A stretch of DNA of 64,000 nt, taken from contig OX442322.1 of the NCBI GenBank assembly GCA_949358305.1, positions 8,680,001-8,744,000 of the forward strand. Reading direction: 5' to 3'. Position numbers and translations under genes: made by a program. The stretch is from Strigamia acuminata. Taxonomy: Eukaryota > Arthropoda > Chilopoda > Geophilomorpha > Linotaeniidae. Below, in pieces: positions 40,449 through 53,109 of the stretch. How positions within the stretch are numbered: position 1 is the first letter of the stretch; every line of letters starts with the position of its first letter. The notes under the pieces were generated by a model. It worked only from the letters and a program-made list of their open reading frames with translations, was not told the origin of the DNA and did no database searches.

Positions 40449-43400
40449 TAGCCCTTTTTGTGGTGCCGTGGATGACCGGGATTCGTCGGGTAGACGAGGA
40501 GAGAGCCAGCAACCAGATGAGAATAGAAGTCCCAGGGTCGCAAAAGCAAGCAGCCGGCGTCAACAGAGAAGTGCCCGCACTGATGGGTTGAGGGCGAAGC
40601 GGCAAGCGGTCTCTCGTCGGGCGGTAATCAAGTCGAAGGAGATTTGGGAAAAATACGTCGCGGGAGGTCGGTTGGTCCGAAAGCGTCGGTCGAGCCGTCG
40701 GAAGGGACAATGGCGTCGCGGGACCGGAATGAAGAAGGTTGCGGAAATTAAGCAGTCGGCGTATAAAGAAGGAGGAACGATCGGAACCCTGAATCTCGGG
40801 CGAGCCTAGAAGTTATACACAACGCAATGACACTAGAAGAGAAGAGTCTTGTGTTTTCTTTTTTCGAATTGTTTATTTGTTTTAAGTTAGTTTAGAGTTG
40901 TTTTAGGATTGTTTTGGGGGTTTTTGTTTCGTTCGGCTAGTGTATGTGTATTGCGGGGTTGTTATGTCGGATTCGATTTGGTGTGCAGTATATTGGTAGT
41001 CTTAATTTGTGGGGCGTGCTCTGTTTCAGGGCTCAACGAGGGTCGTAAGACACTCTTGCCTAATGAAGCGAGTCATTGAAAAATCGCCTTGTAAAGTTTA
41101 CTTTAGTGTGTATAATTTTCAGACTGGCATATTTTCGAGTTGTTTCCGACCTGACAATTTCGTGAGCGCCGTTCGATATGGAGTATTTCCGTTACGATCT
41201 TAACTTTTAAGTGTTGAGTTTTGCGAATCACAGTCAAAGTTCGAAGTGTGTCCTTTTGGGGGGATTGATTTTCAATTGCTTATGCATAATTAGTCGGTTT
41301 TTTTGTGAACTGGATTTTCTTTCGAGATTGAAGTTTCTAGTCAGTCCTTTCATTTTGTCACGTTGATGAATTAAAGGTGAAACGAGTTGAGATGAGTTTG
41401 AGTTCCAATTACGAGTTTAGAAATTAATTTCCGACGTTTACGAGAGTTGCCTTTAAGTATGAACATATCTACGTTAATTAGGAAAGGGGCAAAAAGATAA
41501 ATTTCCTTTATAGACGTGGGTTCCCCCAATCGACAATTTTGAAATTGATGTGGATTTTAATAGAAAAGAAAATTTCGAGTCTCTTAAGTTTTTAACGCGG
41601 TTGGAATCCGTTTGGGATTATGCAAAATTAAGAAGCTGGACAGCCTTTTAAAGGACCAGAAAAGAAAATTAGCAAACCCCAGGTTAAGGGTCCAACTCGT
41701 GATTAGCATAAGAAGTTTTATTGCGAGCTAAGTTTATATGTTAGAGAAATCACTGGATTTTAAGAAAAAATTAGCTGGCAAGAAATAAGAGATGATGCGT
41801 GGAATTTCAATTCTCTGTTTAGCTTTCGGGACGCCGAATGAAAGGGAGAGTTTTGGGTTTCATCATCCGTGGCAACAGAAAACTATGGTCGACTTCAAGA
41901 GGTTTTATTAAAGTATCTAAGCGTTTTGAAGGAGGTCGAAAGCTAGTTGAATAAAATGATTCGCCACGCGCAAGAATAATTTCAGATTAATGAAAGAACG
42001 AGAGAGTTCGTCATTGTCTGTAAATGCAGCATCGCCTTAGCGGGAGGTCCCAATTGGTCACTTGGATCGAAATTGATACTTCCTCAGGCGGAAAAAGAGC
42101 GCAATAAGTTCCGTTGGTGCTGATTCGCAATAAATCGAACCAAAGAGAGATAAATTCTTATTGTACAGAAAAAAGAAAGACGAACGTAAAACCTTTACAT
42201 TGATTTCCTTTCTGGCAAAGGGCCATTTTTGAAATAGAAGTTGTTCGTCAGGAATTTTCCGTGATTCTTTGTCTTTATTTTCGAAGCAACAAGCTACAAG
42301 AAGAAAATATTACATTGGTTTTTGGAAGTTCTTTTAGTAGCAAGAAAATTTCTCTTTTGAGCTGTTAACAGCACGGTCAGTCTAATTTAGAAAGCTTGCA
42401 ATTTAGAAGTCCAGTCGGTTAACAGTTGGTCCGTCGAGCTTCACCGGAAAAAGTGAGAAGAGGTTCAGTCGGTTAACAGTTGGTCCGTCGAGTTTCACTA
42501 GCATAAAGAGGAGAGGGTAATTGACGCGTGAGACTTTCGCGCTAAATTCACTCCTCAAGAAATGGAAATGAAAGGGGAGAAACTCGGGAAAGTCTCGAGG
42601 TTGCATAATAAAGTTTTAAAGAAGAAAATTCCCCCCTATACAGAAGACAGAAATAGAAAAGGCTTTAGTTGGTTAACAGTGGTCCATCAAGCCCAAGTAT
42701 TAGGTTAGAGAAAAGGTTTTAGTTGGTTAACAGCGGTCCATCAAACCTAAAGATAGAGATCCATCTTCCTCCTTGTAGAGTAGGAAAAGGCAACAATCAT
42801 CAGCTCTCAGCTAATAGAATAAAAAGGGATCATAAAAATTAAACTGAAAGGATTTTTTAGAGCAATCAATTAGAGAATTAGTCCGGTGCAAGTTGGTCCG
42901 AAGAGGTCGTTGAGTTGGGAGGAGCCGTGGAAAGTCAGCCGAAGAAACAAGGTGACAGTAAAAAGGTTCAGTCGAAAAAAGGAACGAATCCCAGTTTATT
43001 GAGAATTAAAGACCCCAGAACCAACAGAAAAGAATCCAAATCTCTCGTCACTTAGAAAAATAGAAATTGGTTTAGTTTATTCTTCCAGTCCTTTTACACA
43101 GCTCTTTATTTAAGAAAATACAGACATGTCCTCTCGAGAATTTAGTGATTTCAAGTTTCGGAAGTTTCCTGATCGATTTCTTTGAAAGCGTAGAAGATCT
43201 TCACAGTAGAAATACTTATTCTCCAGAATATTACAGTTAGAACAAGTTTAATAAATCGGGGGCAGATTAGGTTTGGACGTAAGAATTTATAATTTCTATT
43301 ACATTCGAATTCAGGTGTTAGTCAAATATAGCAGTCGGTGTTAGTATTTATGGCATTAGTCAAAACCACAGGAGCCGATCTGTTGAGACATTCATTGCTG

Positions 43401-45670
43401 CTGGGTGCATCTTAGAAAATAAAGCCTTCCTCCTTATCTAACCTTTAGTTTTGGTTTTTTCTGACAGTTTCAGTATTAGAAAAGTTCGCCACTTTATTTC
43501 GGGAAATCTCCTGAAAAGTGGATCTACTCCTTGGCGCCGAGCGTGTCAAAATACATGCTGTCGCTTCCTAAATATCAATCCAGACCATACTTAAATCCTG
43601 ACTAAATAGAAAAAATCCTTTACATATAACATAAGAATAACAGAACGAGAAAGTTTTTCAATGAGTTCTCCTCTAGACGAGATAGATTAGCTTTTCTGTT
43701 ATAAGTATTTCCTTTTTCCTTTTTTCTTCTGGAGAGCTCTGCTTCAGGGGCAGTCAACTGCAATCGCCTTTGAACACTGGGAATCTTGAGAGTTCCGGAC
43801 ATTTTTCAGAAAAACGATTCAATTTGTGAAGTAATGGCTTTGGACTTTCTGTTTGGAAGTTAGAAAGCAAGTCCTTCACATTGCGGTGTTTACATATGAC
43901 TTACATTGTCCTTTAGGGTTAGAAAATACATACAGAAGTAGATAGAATAGAAAACCTTGACCTCTTAAACCTTCATAACAGTCAAACTAGACAATGGGAG
44001 TTTCAAGCCATTTAGATGAATAAATCGCTTTTCCCCTCGGGATTAGACGAAAATGGAAGGCTCTCCTATTTGATGTAGTTGTTTAGAGTTAAAACGAATG
44101 CGGGATATATCGGGACCTGTTCATGTCAGCTTAGCTAATGTTACAAGGACAGTGCTTTCATGCACACAATCAGATATAAAGTCCCTCTACACCCCTTCTC
44201 TCTTTATGATTCTAATGGTTTTTCGTTTGAATGTTCGATTTTTCGACATGCAAGATGGCAAACACCAATGGGTTGCTCGAATCTCTTAGAGACCTCCAGC
44301 CGGAGTTAGCAGGAGTAGGGAACCAAATAGCAATAGAGCTTCCTTCCTTTTTTGAGTCGGGAGGGAATTATATAAAATAAAAATTGGGATTGGAAACGAC
44401 AGGATGTGTCCGGGAAAGTCCTGCCGGCCACCGGCGGAGTGCACGCCGTCGGTCGCCGAAGGGGAACGGTCACTAAACCTTTTTGATTAATTTCCTGTTT
44501 TCCTAATCCTAAGATTTTATATTGTGGAAAAAATAACAGATGGAAGAGTCTTCATGGCCTCCCTCACTCTTACCTCAAACATTTAACACGGGAAATAAAA
44601 TACAGGGTGCTTAGAATAAGCCCAAGTTATGGTGGATTCAGTTAAATATCGAATGTCCTTGACTGGATAACAACAGGAAACTAACCCCTCCATTGGAAAA
44701 TAACCGCATGTGGTGTAATTGGTCTTGACAGGGTTTTCTTTTAAACAAAGTTGATGGAGTTTTCCAAGGCAGAATTAAGATAGGAGAATGTTAGAGATTT
44801 ACAGAGCTGATAGTAAAGGTTGTTGCCTAAGACAAGTGAAGTGGATTAGCAAAAAAGAGAAGTCCGCCGTTTCTGAGTCTACGGGTTCGGCAATCTTGAC
44901 TTCCTCTTTTAAGAATTTAAGAGAATTTTTTAAGACATTCGAGAGTTAACAGAAGACGATTCCGGTTTGTAAAAGGGATTTTAAGTGGTCCGGAAGTCGT
45001 TGTCTCCGAATAAGAAAAAAAATAGTCAAAGAACATCGGCACGTGAAGTGAATGTTGAGCCGTGTCGAGAGTCATGAGTCGCAAGAACACGACGTCCATT
45101 GAATTGAGTTAGAGTCTGGAATTTGAAAAAGAGGTGATCAGATTTTCTCAAGAGAAGCGGGATCTATTTAAATTAATGCAATGTAACTTCGCTTGATACG
45201 GGACGTTAGGAAGCTACCGGTTGAGATTAGCAAAAGGCGTAGACAATCGAGATTAGGGAAGTTAGGTGGTTTCTCCTTCTCCACGAGAGCATCATTTTTT
45301 GAAAAGGTTCCTTCTCTGGAAGAAGATAGAGAATTTCCGAATCTCATTGGCGTCCTTCGATTAAAAGCTGTGAATCGAAAATAGTTTTGTTTGCATAAAT
45401 AATAGAGAGTGTCTGTATTTCCTATTCCCCTCCCTCTTAGGTCCTTACACTCGGTCTCTTGGAAGGAAGAGATAAGTCCGAGATGGGAGCCTGAGAGAGG
45501 GGATGGGTTGCGGGGTACAGATAAGAGAGACGGTTGTTCATACTAAGCGTCTCCACAACGTCACTTGTGGTAATTAGCGAGGTTAGATGGGTTGTCCTAG
45601 TAACAAAGAGATGTGAATTTATTAGGTTTAATTTTCCCCTGCTATCCTCTTTCTTTTTTGGTGGGAGCGA
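40449..45670 (+). other. Non-coding interior of X
   Basis: The primer-site-like TGGTGCCGTGGATGACCGGG is at 40461-40480 and the leader motif ACACAACGCAATG at 40817-40829. The rest is purine-rich and stop-dense in all frames, with a G/C-rich patch at about 44400-44470 and repeats at 42405-42755. The longest open frame (40201-40809) starts in the LTR and has no family signature. The interior ends in a pyrimidine tract (TCTTTCTTTTTTGGTGGG) before the 3' LTR. Confidence 0.8.
42405..42755 (+). repeat. GGTTAACAG repeat block in X
   Basis: Two copies of AGTCGGTTAACAGTTGGTCC (about 42412 and 42466), then two of TTTAGTTGGTTAACAG-type (about 42665 and 42717). The same two sub-types in the same sense order occur in BEL-4 (63846-63985, minus strand). 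Confidence 0.8.
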
Positions 45671-47418
45671 TGTTGCGAGCAGAAACGCAACAGAAATAAT
45701 GTTAAGTTGAAAAAAGAGCTTCAGTTTTTTTACCTGAATCGATGGAATATTCATGTTGTTTTTTCCTTTGTCGTAAGCTATTCGGATCTTTGTTTATTGG
45801 TCGGAATATATCGCAGCAGAATCTTAAGTCGTAGAATTTTCGCCAGTAGTTTGAGATTCGGGCGTGTCGCGCCATCTTGTGTTAAGTTCGGGCATCGGAC
45901 TTATCTACAAAGGAAAAGTTAAGGTTTTTAATTTCGGTTCCGGTTAGTTTGAATAGTTTTCGAGGACTTATCTGACACGGTACAGGCAGGCATTGGGTCG
46001 CTAATTAAAGGCGATAACGGCGAGGATGGGTTTCAAAGCGAAAAGCGAAGTCGTCGCAGTTTATCGAGCGGTTTGGTCTGGCGAAACTCGTAGCGCACCC
46101 GGGAAGATGTTGTTTGTACCTGTAAATTTAAATCCATTAGTTTAGAAACCACTCCAGTGATTAAATAAATAGTTTTAGTTGTAATTTACCGTGGATTAAA
46201 GTCCGATGATTCGGCGTTGGGCCGAGGCGAAGCTTCGTTGGTCACCAAGGAGCGTTGATCGGCTAGATCCGCCATTAGAAGACAGTTGGTACAACGAGCC
46301 TCGTTTTCGATTGAGATTTAATTTGATTCAGAATAAGATTTGCTCGAATTAAGTTTTTACTGTATGATTTTATTACGATTTCGAATTGATTAGCTGATTA
46401 TTTCTTCGTTGTTTTGTGTTTCGGATAAGATTTAATCGTTTAGTCGGGTGTCACGTGATTTGAGACATCGTGCATCTTTTCGGTCGAGTTCGGGTTTTAT
46501 AACTCGCCCGCGAATAGCATTGGGTTTGGTGCGGGAGATGGGAATTTAATTCCGTGCTATGCAATAGATTTATTAAATGCGCACAAGGAGTGTTGAGGAT
46601 GCATTATTTGAATTCTTTATTCGTATTAAAACAGTGACCAAGTCCGGGATGCGAGAATTGCGATTGATTAGATTACGTCTCCGTTTACATTGATTAGGCG
46701 ACGTCTCGTGGCGAAATGTAGCAGTTTTCGGGTTTTCGAGATTTCCATTCAATGTTTATTGAGGTTTTAGATTTTTAAGGGTTTGCACCTTCTTTCTATT
46801 TATTTCGCTGTATTAAATAATCATTAGTGTTTGAGTTATTTATATGCACGATTTTCGATATTAAAGATAAGTTTTTTGGTGTAATTTGAACTCTCAACGG
46901 CCGTTCTTGTTCTGTTGTACGGAGGCCGTTTTGAGACATTGGGTTTTTGATATATTGTTGTTTATTTTATTAGTAGTGTACTCGTGTTGACGTTTATTGT
47001 TATTAGAGTCCGTGGCACGAGTTTATACATTGTAAGAACAGTTATAGTTCTGATTTGAACGATTAAACATCGGTTTATATTTGTTCGTAAATAAGAACGA
47101 GTGTTTCTTTTCGGTTGCACACAAGCGCGAGATTCGAATCTGCGCCATCTTTGATTTATGAAAGACGAGATTGATATTCGAGCCCGAATATCCGCCAACA
47201 GTCATGTTTAAAGCAAAAGCCAGGTTCTCGAGTTTTGGTCGACATGGAGAGGACAATGATGGCCAAGTCAGAAAACTTGATATGCGTTATCAAATGTCAG
47301 AATGGTTTCAATCGAGTCGAGTAGTGAAAAGTGCTGTGCGAAGATTTGATCGCTCGAATGTTTATTACGAGGTGCGTGAGTTGCCAGTCCTTGCAGCAAT
47401 CACTGCTTGCTGGCAACA
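45671..47418 (+). repeat. X 3' LTR (1748 bp)
   Basis: Copy of 38701-40448, preceded by a pyrimidine tract rather than a purine tract. Ends TGGCAACA, then the GAGA duplication and BEL-3 gag. Confidence 0.93.
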
Positions 47419-50400
47419 GAGATGTGACGACATTTCGTCCCTTCCTAAGCAGCTTTGATTCTGCTGTTCACAGCAACCCTGATTTATCAGAAATTGAGAA
47501 GTTGCAATACTTGCAGTCGCTGTGCACGGGAGAAGCTGCCATGCTGATCTCTGCATTCCCTTTAGTGGACGGTAATTACAATTTGGCAAGAGAAGAGTTG
47601 GAACGTTCCTACGGGGACGATGAAGCCCAGAGAGTGGCATTGGTCAAGTCCATAAGGGATATGAGACAGGTTACGGAATTGCATCCGGTCAAAGCTGTCC
47701 GTACACAGTTGACCAAGGTGTCCACTGCTATCCGCTTGCTGGAGCAGTTGAGCGTTCCAGTACAGACTGCTGGTCTGCTTCTGGCACCCGACGTGCTGAG
47801 GAAATTTCCACCTGCCATGGTGATGAGGTTTTACCAGCAGCAAGGGGCTAAGACCTCAAATTTAGTGACAATCTTGAATTTTTTTGCGGCTGAAGTTCAG
47901 CTCTTGGAGCAGATGGAAGATGTCATGGGGGCAGGAGGTCTTGCAACTAAAAAAGACAAGTCTGGAAGTTCCGACAAGGATAAGGATCAACGCAAGGGCA
48001 CGATGTCCACCTGCGCCACGTACAAAAAAGCCAAAGAGTCTTTTAGCCCAAAGCTGACCGTGGGAAGCGCAATTTGCATTTTTTGCAAAGAAGGTCATGC
48101 TAACACTTTCTGTAGGAAGGAAATGAGCGTGGCAGAGAAGACCACGATCATTCAACAGAACCGACTTTGCTTCAATTGCCTGCAAGAAGGACACAGGGCA
48201 ATGCGGTGCCAGGTTAAAACCAGCTGCAGGACTTGCGGCGGACGACATCATTCGTCCATCTGCAGGAAATTGAACACAGGAAGTGGAGGTGGGATAGAGA
48301 AGCCCAAGGACGTGAGCGCGAACGTTTCCTTGGCGATCTCCTCAACACTTCAGTTGATGATATTCACAGCGGAGTTAAAAACAAAGTCTGGAGGTTCGCA
48401 CGCGATACGTGGCATGTTAGATCCGGGCAGCCATCGGTCCTACATTTTAAAGAGTGTAGCCGACCGGATACGGTTGAAGAGTTGCGGGTCAATAGAAGCC
48501 ACAGCCCAACGCCTCAATGAAGAGGATAATGCTGGATCGACGTCTTACGACGTTTACAAGCTACTCCTTCAGTCTAGACACGGAGCCAGAGAGCTCAAGG
48601 TGACGGCTTTAAGTGCAAGAAGCCTACCGCATGTGTATGGGATAGCCAGCCCTGATACCATTCAGAAGGTTAAAGATTTGGGGTTCGAATTGGCTGAAGA
48701 CTTACCTTCGACTGCAGGCAATGTTGATATCTTGCTTGGAGTTGATGTTTGGTGGGAAATCTGCCTTGACGGACGGAAACGTCTTGATAACCGCTTGGGT
48801 TTGGTCAATACCATTTTTGGTTGGGTGTTGTCAGGAGCCGCTGGGTCGACAGATGTCTTCTCCGAGAGCTCGCGTGACGTTTCTTGCTGCAACACCTGTG
48901 AGATTAAGACTGACCGTGACTTGGAAAAGCTTTGGAGTCTGGAGGCTGTTGGAATTACAGCAGGCGAACGCGATTCAGATTTTGTTCGAGATCGCTTTGA
49001 GAAGTCGCACAAGCGAATGGAGGATGGTCGCTACCAGGTTTGCTTGCCCTTTAACGATAAGATCGGGGCTTTGGAATCAAACTGGGAGTTGGCTCTGAAC
49101 CAACTATCACATACGCTTAGGCGAATTGATAGTAACCGCGACCACAAGGAACGTTATAACAAAGCCATGTGGGACTACGTCAAAGAAGAGCACGCGGAAG
49201 TAGTACCTCTTGCAGAGAGATACAAGAAAACTGGAGTTTATGTTATCCCGCACCATCCAGTGATCAAGGAGGACCGGGAAACGACCAAGTTCCGTGTCGT
49301 TTTCAACGCGTCGTCGGCGAGGAAGGGGCTACCTTCGCTGAACGACTGTCTGTATCCTGGCCCTTCTTTAAATCCGGATATTGTCCCAGTTATGATCCGT
49401 TTTCGCCTTTTTTGTGTAGTGGCGATAGCAGACATCAAGCAGGCTTTCCTGCAAGTGCTGATTAATCCTGACCACTGCGATTTTTTGCGGTTCCTTTGGG
49501 TCTCAGAAGAATATTTCCAAGAAGGATATTCTTGGCAGAATTTGTGGGATCACCTGGTCGTTTTAAGAATGATAGTCGTCCCTTTCGGGGTGAATTCGTC
49601 GCCATTCTTGTTGTGCGCTGTCATCCGCGCGCAAGGGCGATTGTATTTGGTGCTTTTCCCCAAAGAGGCAGACGCCCTTGATAAGGGCATCTACATGGAC
49701 GACTTGACGTCCGGGGCCGATGGAACCCAAAAGATAGTTAGGCACTGTGTCAATCTACGCAGGATCCTTGACGAGGGAAAGATGCCTCTCGTCAAGTGGG
49801 CATCATCAAAGGCAGATGTCTTTGACGCACTCAAAGACAAGGATTTCCACATGCGTGCAGACAAGTTTGAAGATCTAGGAGTTGTCAAGATGCTGGGCAT
49901 CCTTTGGAGCGTCCAAGATGATACGCTAATGTTCAGGATCCCAACCGGTGTTGAGATTCCCCAGTCAAGGAGGGGCATTCTGTCATTATTGGCATCAGTC
50001 TTCGACCCCTTGGGGTTGATAGCTCCAGTCATTTTGCGGATGAAGCTACTTTTACAGAGTATGTGGGGTCGCGACATCAAATGGGACGACATAATCTCAG
50101 AAGAGAACCGAGAGATAGTGGCAAAATGGTACGCCGATCTTCAGCGCCTCACCGAAGCCCGGGTGAAGCGTTGGATGGGGACGTACTCGGGCCAAGAAAT
50201 GGACATTGACGTCTTTTGCGACGCAAGTCCACAAGCGTACGGGTGCGCGATCTACGTTCGAGCTGCGTCAGGCGCGACCCAACTGCTCTTGAGCAAAAGC
50301 AGAATTGCCCCCACCACCAAGTTGACTTTGCCACGCCTAGAATTGACCGCAACTGTTGTTGGAGTCCGGATGGTGGAGTACATCCTAGAGGATTTCCTAC

Positions 50401-51955
50401 CAGGTTATCCAATCGGGAAGATAAGGTATTACTCGGACTCAATGGTTGCGCTCGGGTGGTTGAAGTCTGATAAGAACAGGTGGAAGCCATATGTCTCCAA
50501 CAGAGTGGCAGAAGTTCTTGAAAAGTCAAGTCCGAGTCAGTGGGCATACGTCCCGACGGACAGGAATCCAGCGGACGTATTGACACGCCCATGCGAGGCA
50601 AAGAACCTTTTGGCCAACCGTCTCTGGTGGGACGGGCCCGGTCAGTTGGAAGACCTCGCGGACGAACCTGAGGACGTTGACCTCCCAATGGAAGAGGCAA
50701 AAAAGGAAAAGGTAGCTTTGGTTGCGTCAGATGGAGAAGCGCATATGTGCGAGGTTTTCAAGCGATTTAGTAGTTTTAATCGCCTCGTGCGAGTTTTCGC
50801 GCTCATGCGGCGCTGGCTTCCTTTTTTCGCCCGCGGGAGGGACCTCGAGGTTCTCGAGATAGAAGTTGCCGAGGAAAGAGTCATCCGCTTGGCTCAGGTC
50901 TTGAGTTTTCCAGACGAAAGACAAGCCGCAATGTTGAAAGAGAAAGTGGCAAAGGGCTCTATCCTGAAAAATTTCGACATTTTTCTGGATGAGAGAGATT
51001 TACTAAGACTAAGGAGCCGTCTAGGAAAGTCAGCGCTTCCCTTTGACGAGGTATTTCCCGTCATTTTACACCCGGATAGTTGGGTAACAAGACTAATCAT
51101 CAAGAAGGTTCACTTGCAGCTCCTGCATGGTGAGCTAAGTGAGACGTTTTACCGGTTGAGAGACAAGTATTGGATTGTAAGAGGACGCCGAACGGTCAAG
51201 GCTGTGATCCGGAGTTGCTTGGTCTGCAAACGAGAGCGGTTGGAACGAAATAACCCAGCCACTGGTGACCCTCCTATGGAGCGCGTCACGCCGGCAGCCC
51301 CGTTCCAGCATACAGGAATTGACCACCTCGGCCCTCTCACAGTCAAGCATAAGGAGAAAGGAAGAAAAGTCTATATTCTGTTGTTTACCTGCCTAGTAAC
51401 ACGAGCGATCCATTTGGAAGTCTCTGAGAACCTTTCGGTGGAAAAGTTCCTTCTGGCCTTCCGTCGTTTCGGCGCCAGATTTGGGTACCCGGCGAAAGTG
51501 TTCTCCGACAACTCCAAAACTTTCGAGCGAGGAAGCCAGGAGATACAGTCGTGGGGTAAATTGCTGACCAAGGATGGGATCCGGACGTTCCTTTCGGAGA
51601 AGAGAGTGGTTTGGTCGTTCATCCCACCATTGTCACCTTGGGCTGGAGGAGCCTGGGAGAGACTTGTGCGTTCGGTGAAAGATAAACTACGTAAGATGCT
51701 GCTGCGTAGGACGGTAGACTTGGAGACGCTTCAGACGCTAGCCGTCGAGATAAGCTCCGTGCTTAACTCAAGGCCCCTGTCTTACGTGCATGAGGAGGTT
51801 GACGGCGGGAGAATTCTCAGACCTGAGAACTTTCTCACTGGAGGAATGCCCAAGTGGGTTATCAACCGTCCACTGCACGCGATACAGAAGAAAGACCTAC
51901 GGAGATTGGATGGAAAAAGACGACTTTTCATTTGGGAGTTCTGGCGGATTTGGCG
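47419..51955 (+). pseudogene. BEL-3 Gag-Pol, remainder, cut at 3' end by Y
   Basis: The frame resumes at 47423 and is open to 51955. It holds the rest of the Gag domain and three CCHC-like knuckles (48075-48265: CIFCKEGHANTFC, CFNCLQEGHRAMRC, CRTCGGRHHSSIC). A DUF1758-type protease follows, with LDPGSHRSY near 48415; most relatives have DSG where this has DPG. RT carries YMDDLTSG near 49692, RNase H carries FCDASPQAYGC near 50215, and the integrase carries HGELSETFY, CLVCKRER, IDHLGPL, FSDNSKTFERG and GAWERLVRS. It stops being BEL sequence at WRIWR, where Y's LTR starts (51956); the residues up to the stop at 51998 are LTR-derived. About 1510 codons. The only damage seen is the two insertions. 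Confidence 0.92.
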
Positions 51956-52716
51956 TGTTGCGAGCACGCGCAACATGGATTTTTTGCTATCGCAATAGCG
52001 GATTTGCTTGAATTGATCAATTATTTAAGTTTGTGTTTAGTTAATAGTGCAGCTTAAGTTTTGGCTAAATGTTAAATGAATTTCGTGTAGTTTGTGACGT
52101 GGGAGTTATGTTTTACCTGATTTAAGCTGTCTTTCTTAAGGTAATCTTGTATTTTTCCTTTGATTCTTTGGAGTTTTACTGCTTGGATTCGTCCAAAGAG
52201 TCGCTGCTGTTAGTTCCTAAGTTAGTTCATTTATTTGAAACACTTTGGCTTAATGTATTACGGTTTTGTGCCTTTTGTAATGATTTTATACTTGAAACTG
52301 TGTATTTTCTTGTATACGCTTTATCATTTTGTCACTAGAGGGACAATTCGCCTCTTGCGAGTGATTGTTGCCACTCGTTGCTCTAATTGTTGTAGGTTGC
52401 GCAGCAACTACACTGTGACTGTTATGTAGATTTCTAGGGTTAAGATATGTAATTTTCTCCTCTCTTTTCTGTGTACTTTTGATAGATATTAACTTTACAT
52501 TAAATTCGGTTTGTTTATGTGTTATTTGGCATATTAGTGGTGAGTTCTTCCAGACACTTATTAGGCCACTTTGCAGGGATTTCAAGCAGGATTTCTCCTG
52601 CAATGCATCATCTCTTTTGGAGCTCATCACAAGTTCTAGTAAGTAGGTTTATTTGTTATAAGCTTTTTCTGTTGTCTTCTAGAGTGCCACACGGCCACAA
52701 AGCATTGCTAGAAACA
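51956..52716 (+). repeat. Y 5' LTR (about 761 bp)
   Basis: Begins TGTTGCG-N6-CGCAACA and ends GCTAGAAACA. Homologous to, but clearly diverged from, the 738-bp Y' LTRs. The primer-site-like TGGTGCCG lies at 52721, with an inserted segment before GACCAGGAT. Confidence 0.8.
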
Positions 52717-52779
52717 TTTTTGGTGCCGTTTTGCTTGACCAGGATGCAAACCAGATGCGTAGTTGCCGTGAGTTCGAAA

Positions 52780-53109
52780 ATGGCCGAAACGGGCGCCATT
52801 TTCAAGATCAACGATTGCATCAAGAGTTGCGTGGACTGTGTTACGTCCACCACGTCGTGTGCCACAAGCGCAGCAAGTGTGGCTGCCACACACATCGGGA
52901 ATCGCCACAAAGAATGGCGATATTTGTTTCAGGAACATCCAGTAAGTCCAGTGCGAGTGCGTTGCATGGCGGAATGCAGATGCCTCAACGTTTTGAGCTG
53001 GGCAGTTCCGTGCGTCATCGGCGTCGTCAGCACAGCACGTGGTTTGGTGTCGTTAATAAAGCGGGACGCCATTGGTCTGATCGTCGATAGCAATCACATC
53101 GGGATCGTC
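52780..53109 (+). pseudogene. Y leader ORF, first 110 codons (split by Y')
   Basis: ATG at 52780 (GAAAATGGCC), 64 bp after the LTR, in the place of a gag start. I do not recognise the product. It is Cys-rich with short hydrophobic stretches (CIKSCVDCVTSTTSCATSA, then GVVSTARGLVSLI). The frame continues at 59093-59371 when Y' and one CGTC duplication are discounted, giving about 202 codons in all. Y' carries a homologue at 57764-58291. The two differ at many positions in the first part, and their length differs by a multiple of three, yet both remain open. Confidence 0.55.

Larger units (their letters stand above)
38701..47418 (+). mobile_element. X: large non-autonomous BEL-type element (8718 bp)
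   Basis: Two 1748-bp LTRs (38701-40448 and 45671-47418) that look identical enclose 5222 bp without a credible gene. It is flanked by a 4-bp GAGA duplication (38697-38700 and 47419-47422) inside BEL-3 gag. The LTR ends TGTTGC/GCAACA and the BEL-type primer site place it with BEL/Pao. Structure fits a large retrotransposon derivative mobilised by BEL proteins made elsewhere. Confidence 0.88.
35891..51955 (+). mobile_element. BEL-3 element, 5' part, interrupted by X and Y
   Basis: BEL/Pao element in plus orientation inserted in BEL-2 pol. It has a 5' LTR, leader, and Gag-Pol frame split by X (38701-47418) and cut by Y at 51956. Its 3' end and the matching target duplication (left flank CTCGC) are beyond the window. 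Apart from the insertions the coding frame looks undamaged, so it was probably autonomous until recently. Confidence 0.88.

Noticed and set aside
40201-40809. 202-residue ORF at the X LTR/leader border
   Set aside because: It starts in the LTR, has no convincing ATG in the leader and no family motif. It is basic and low-complexity.
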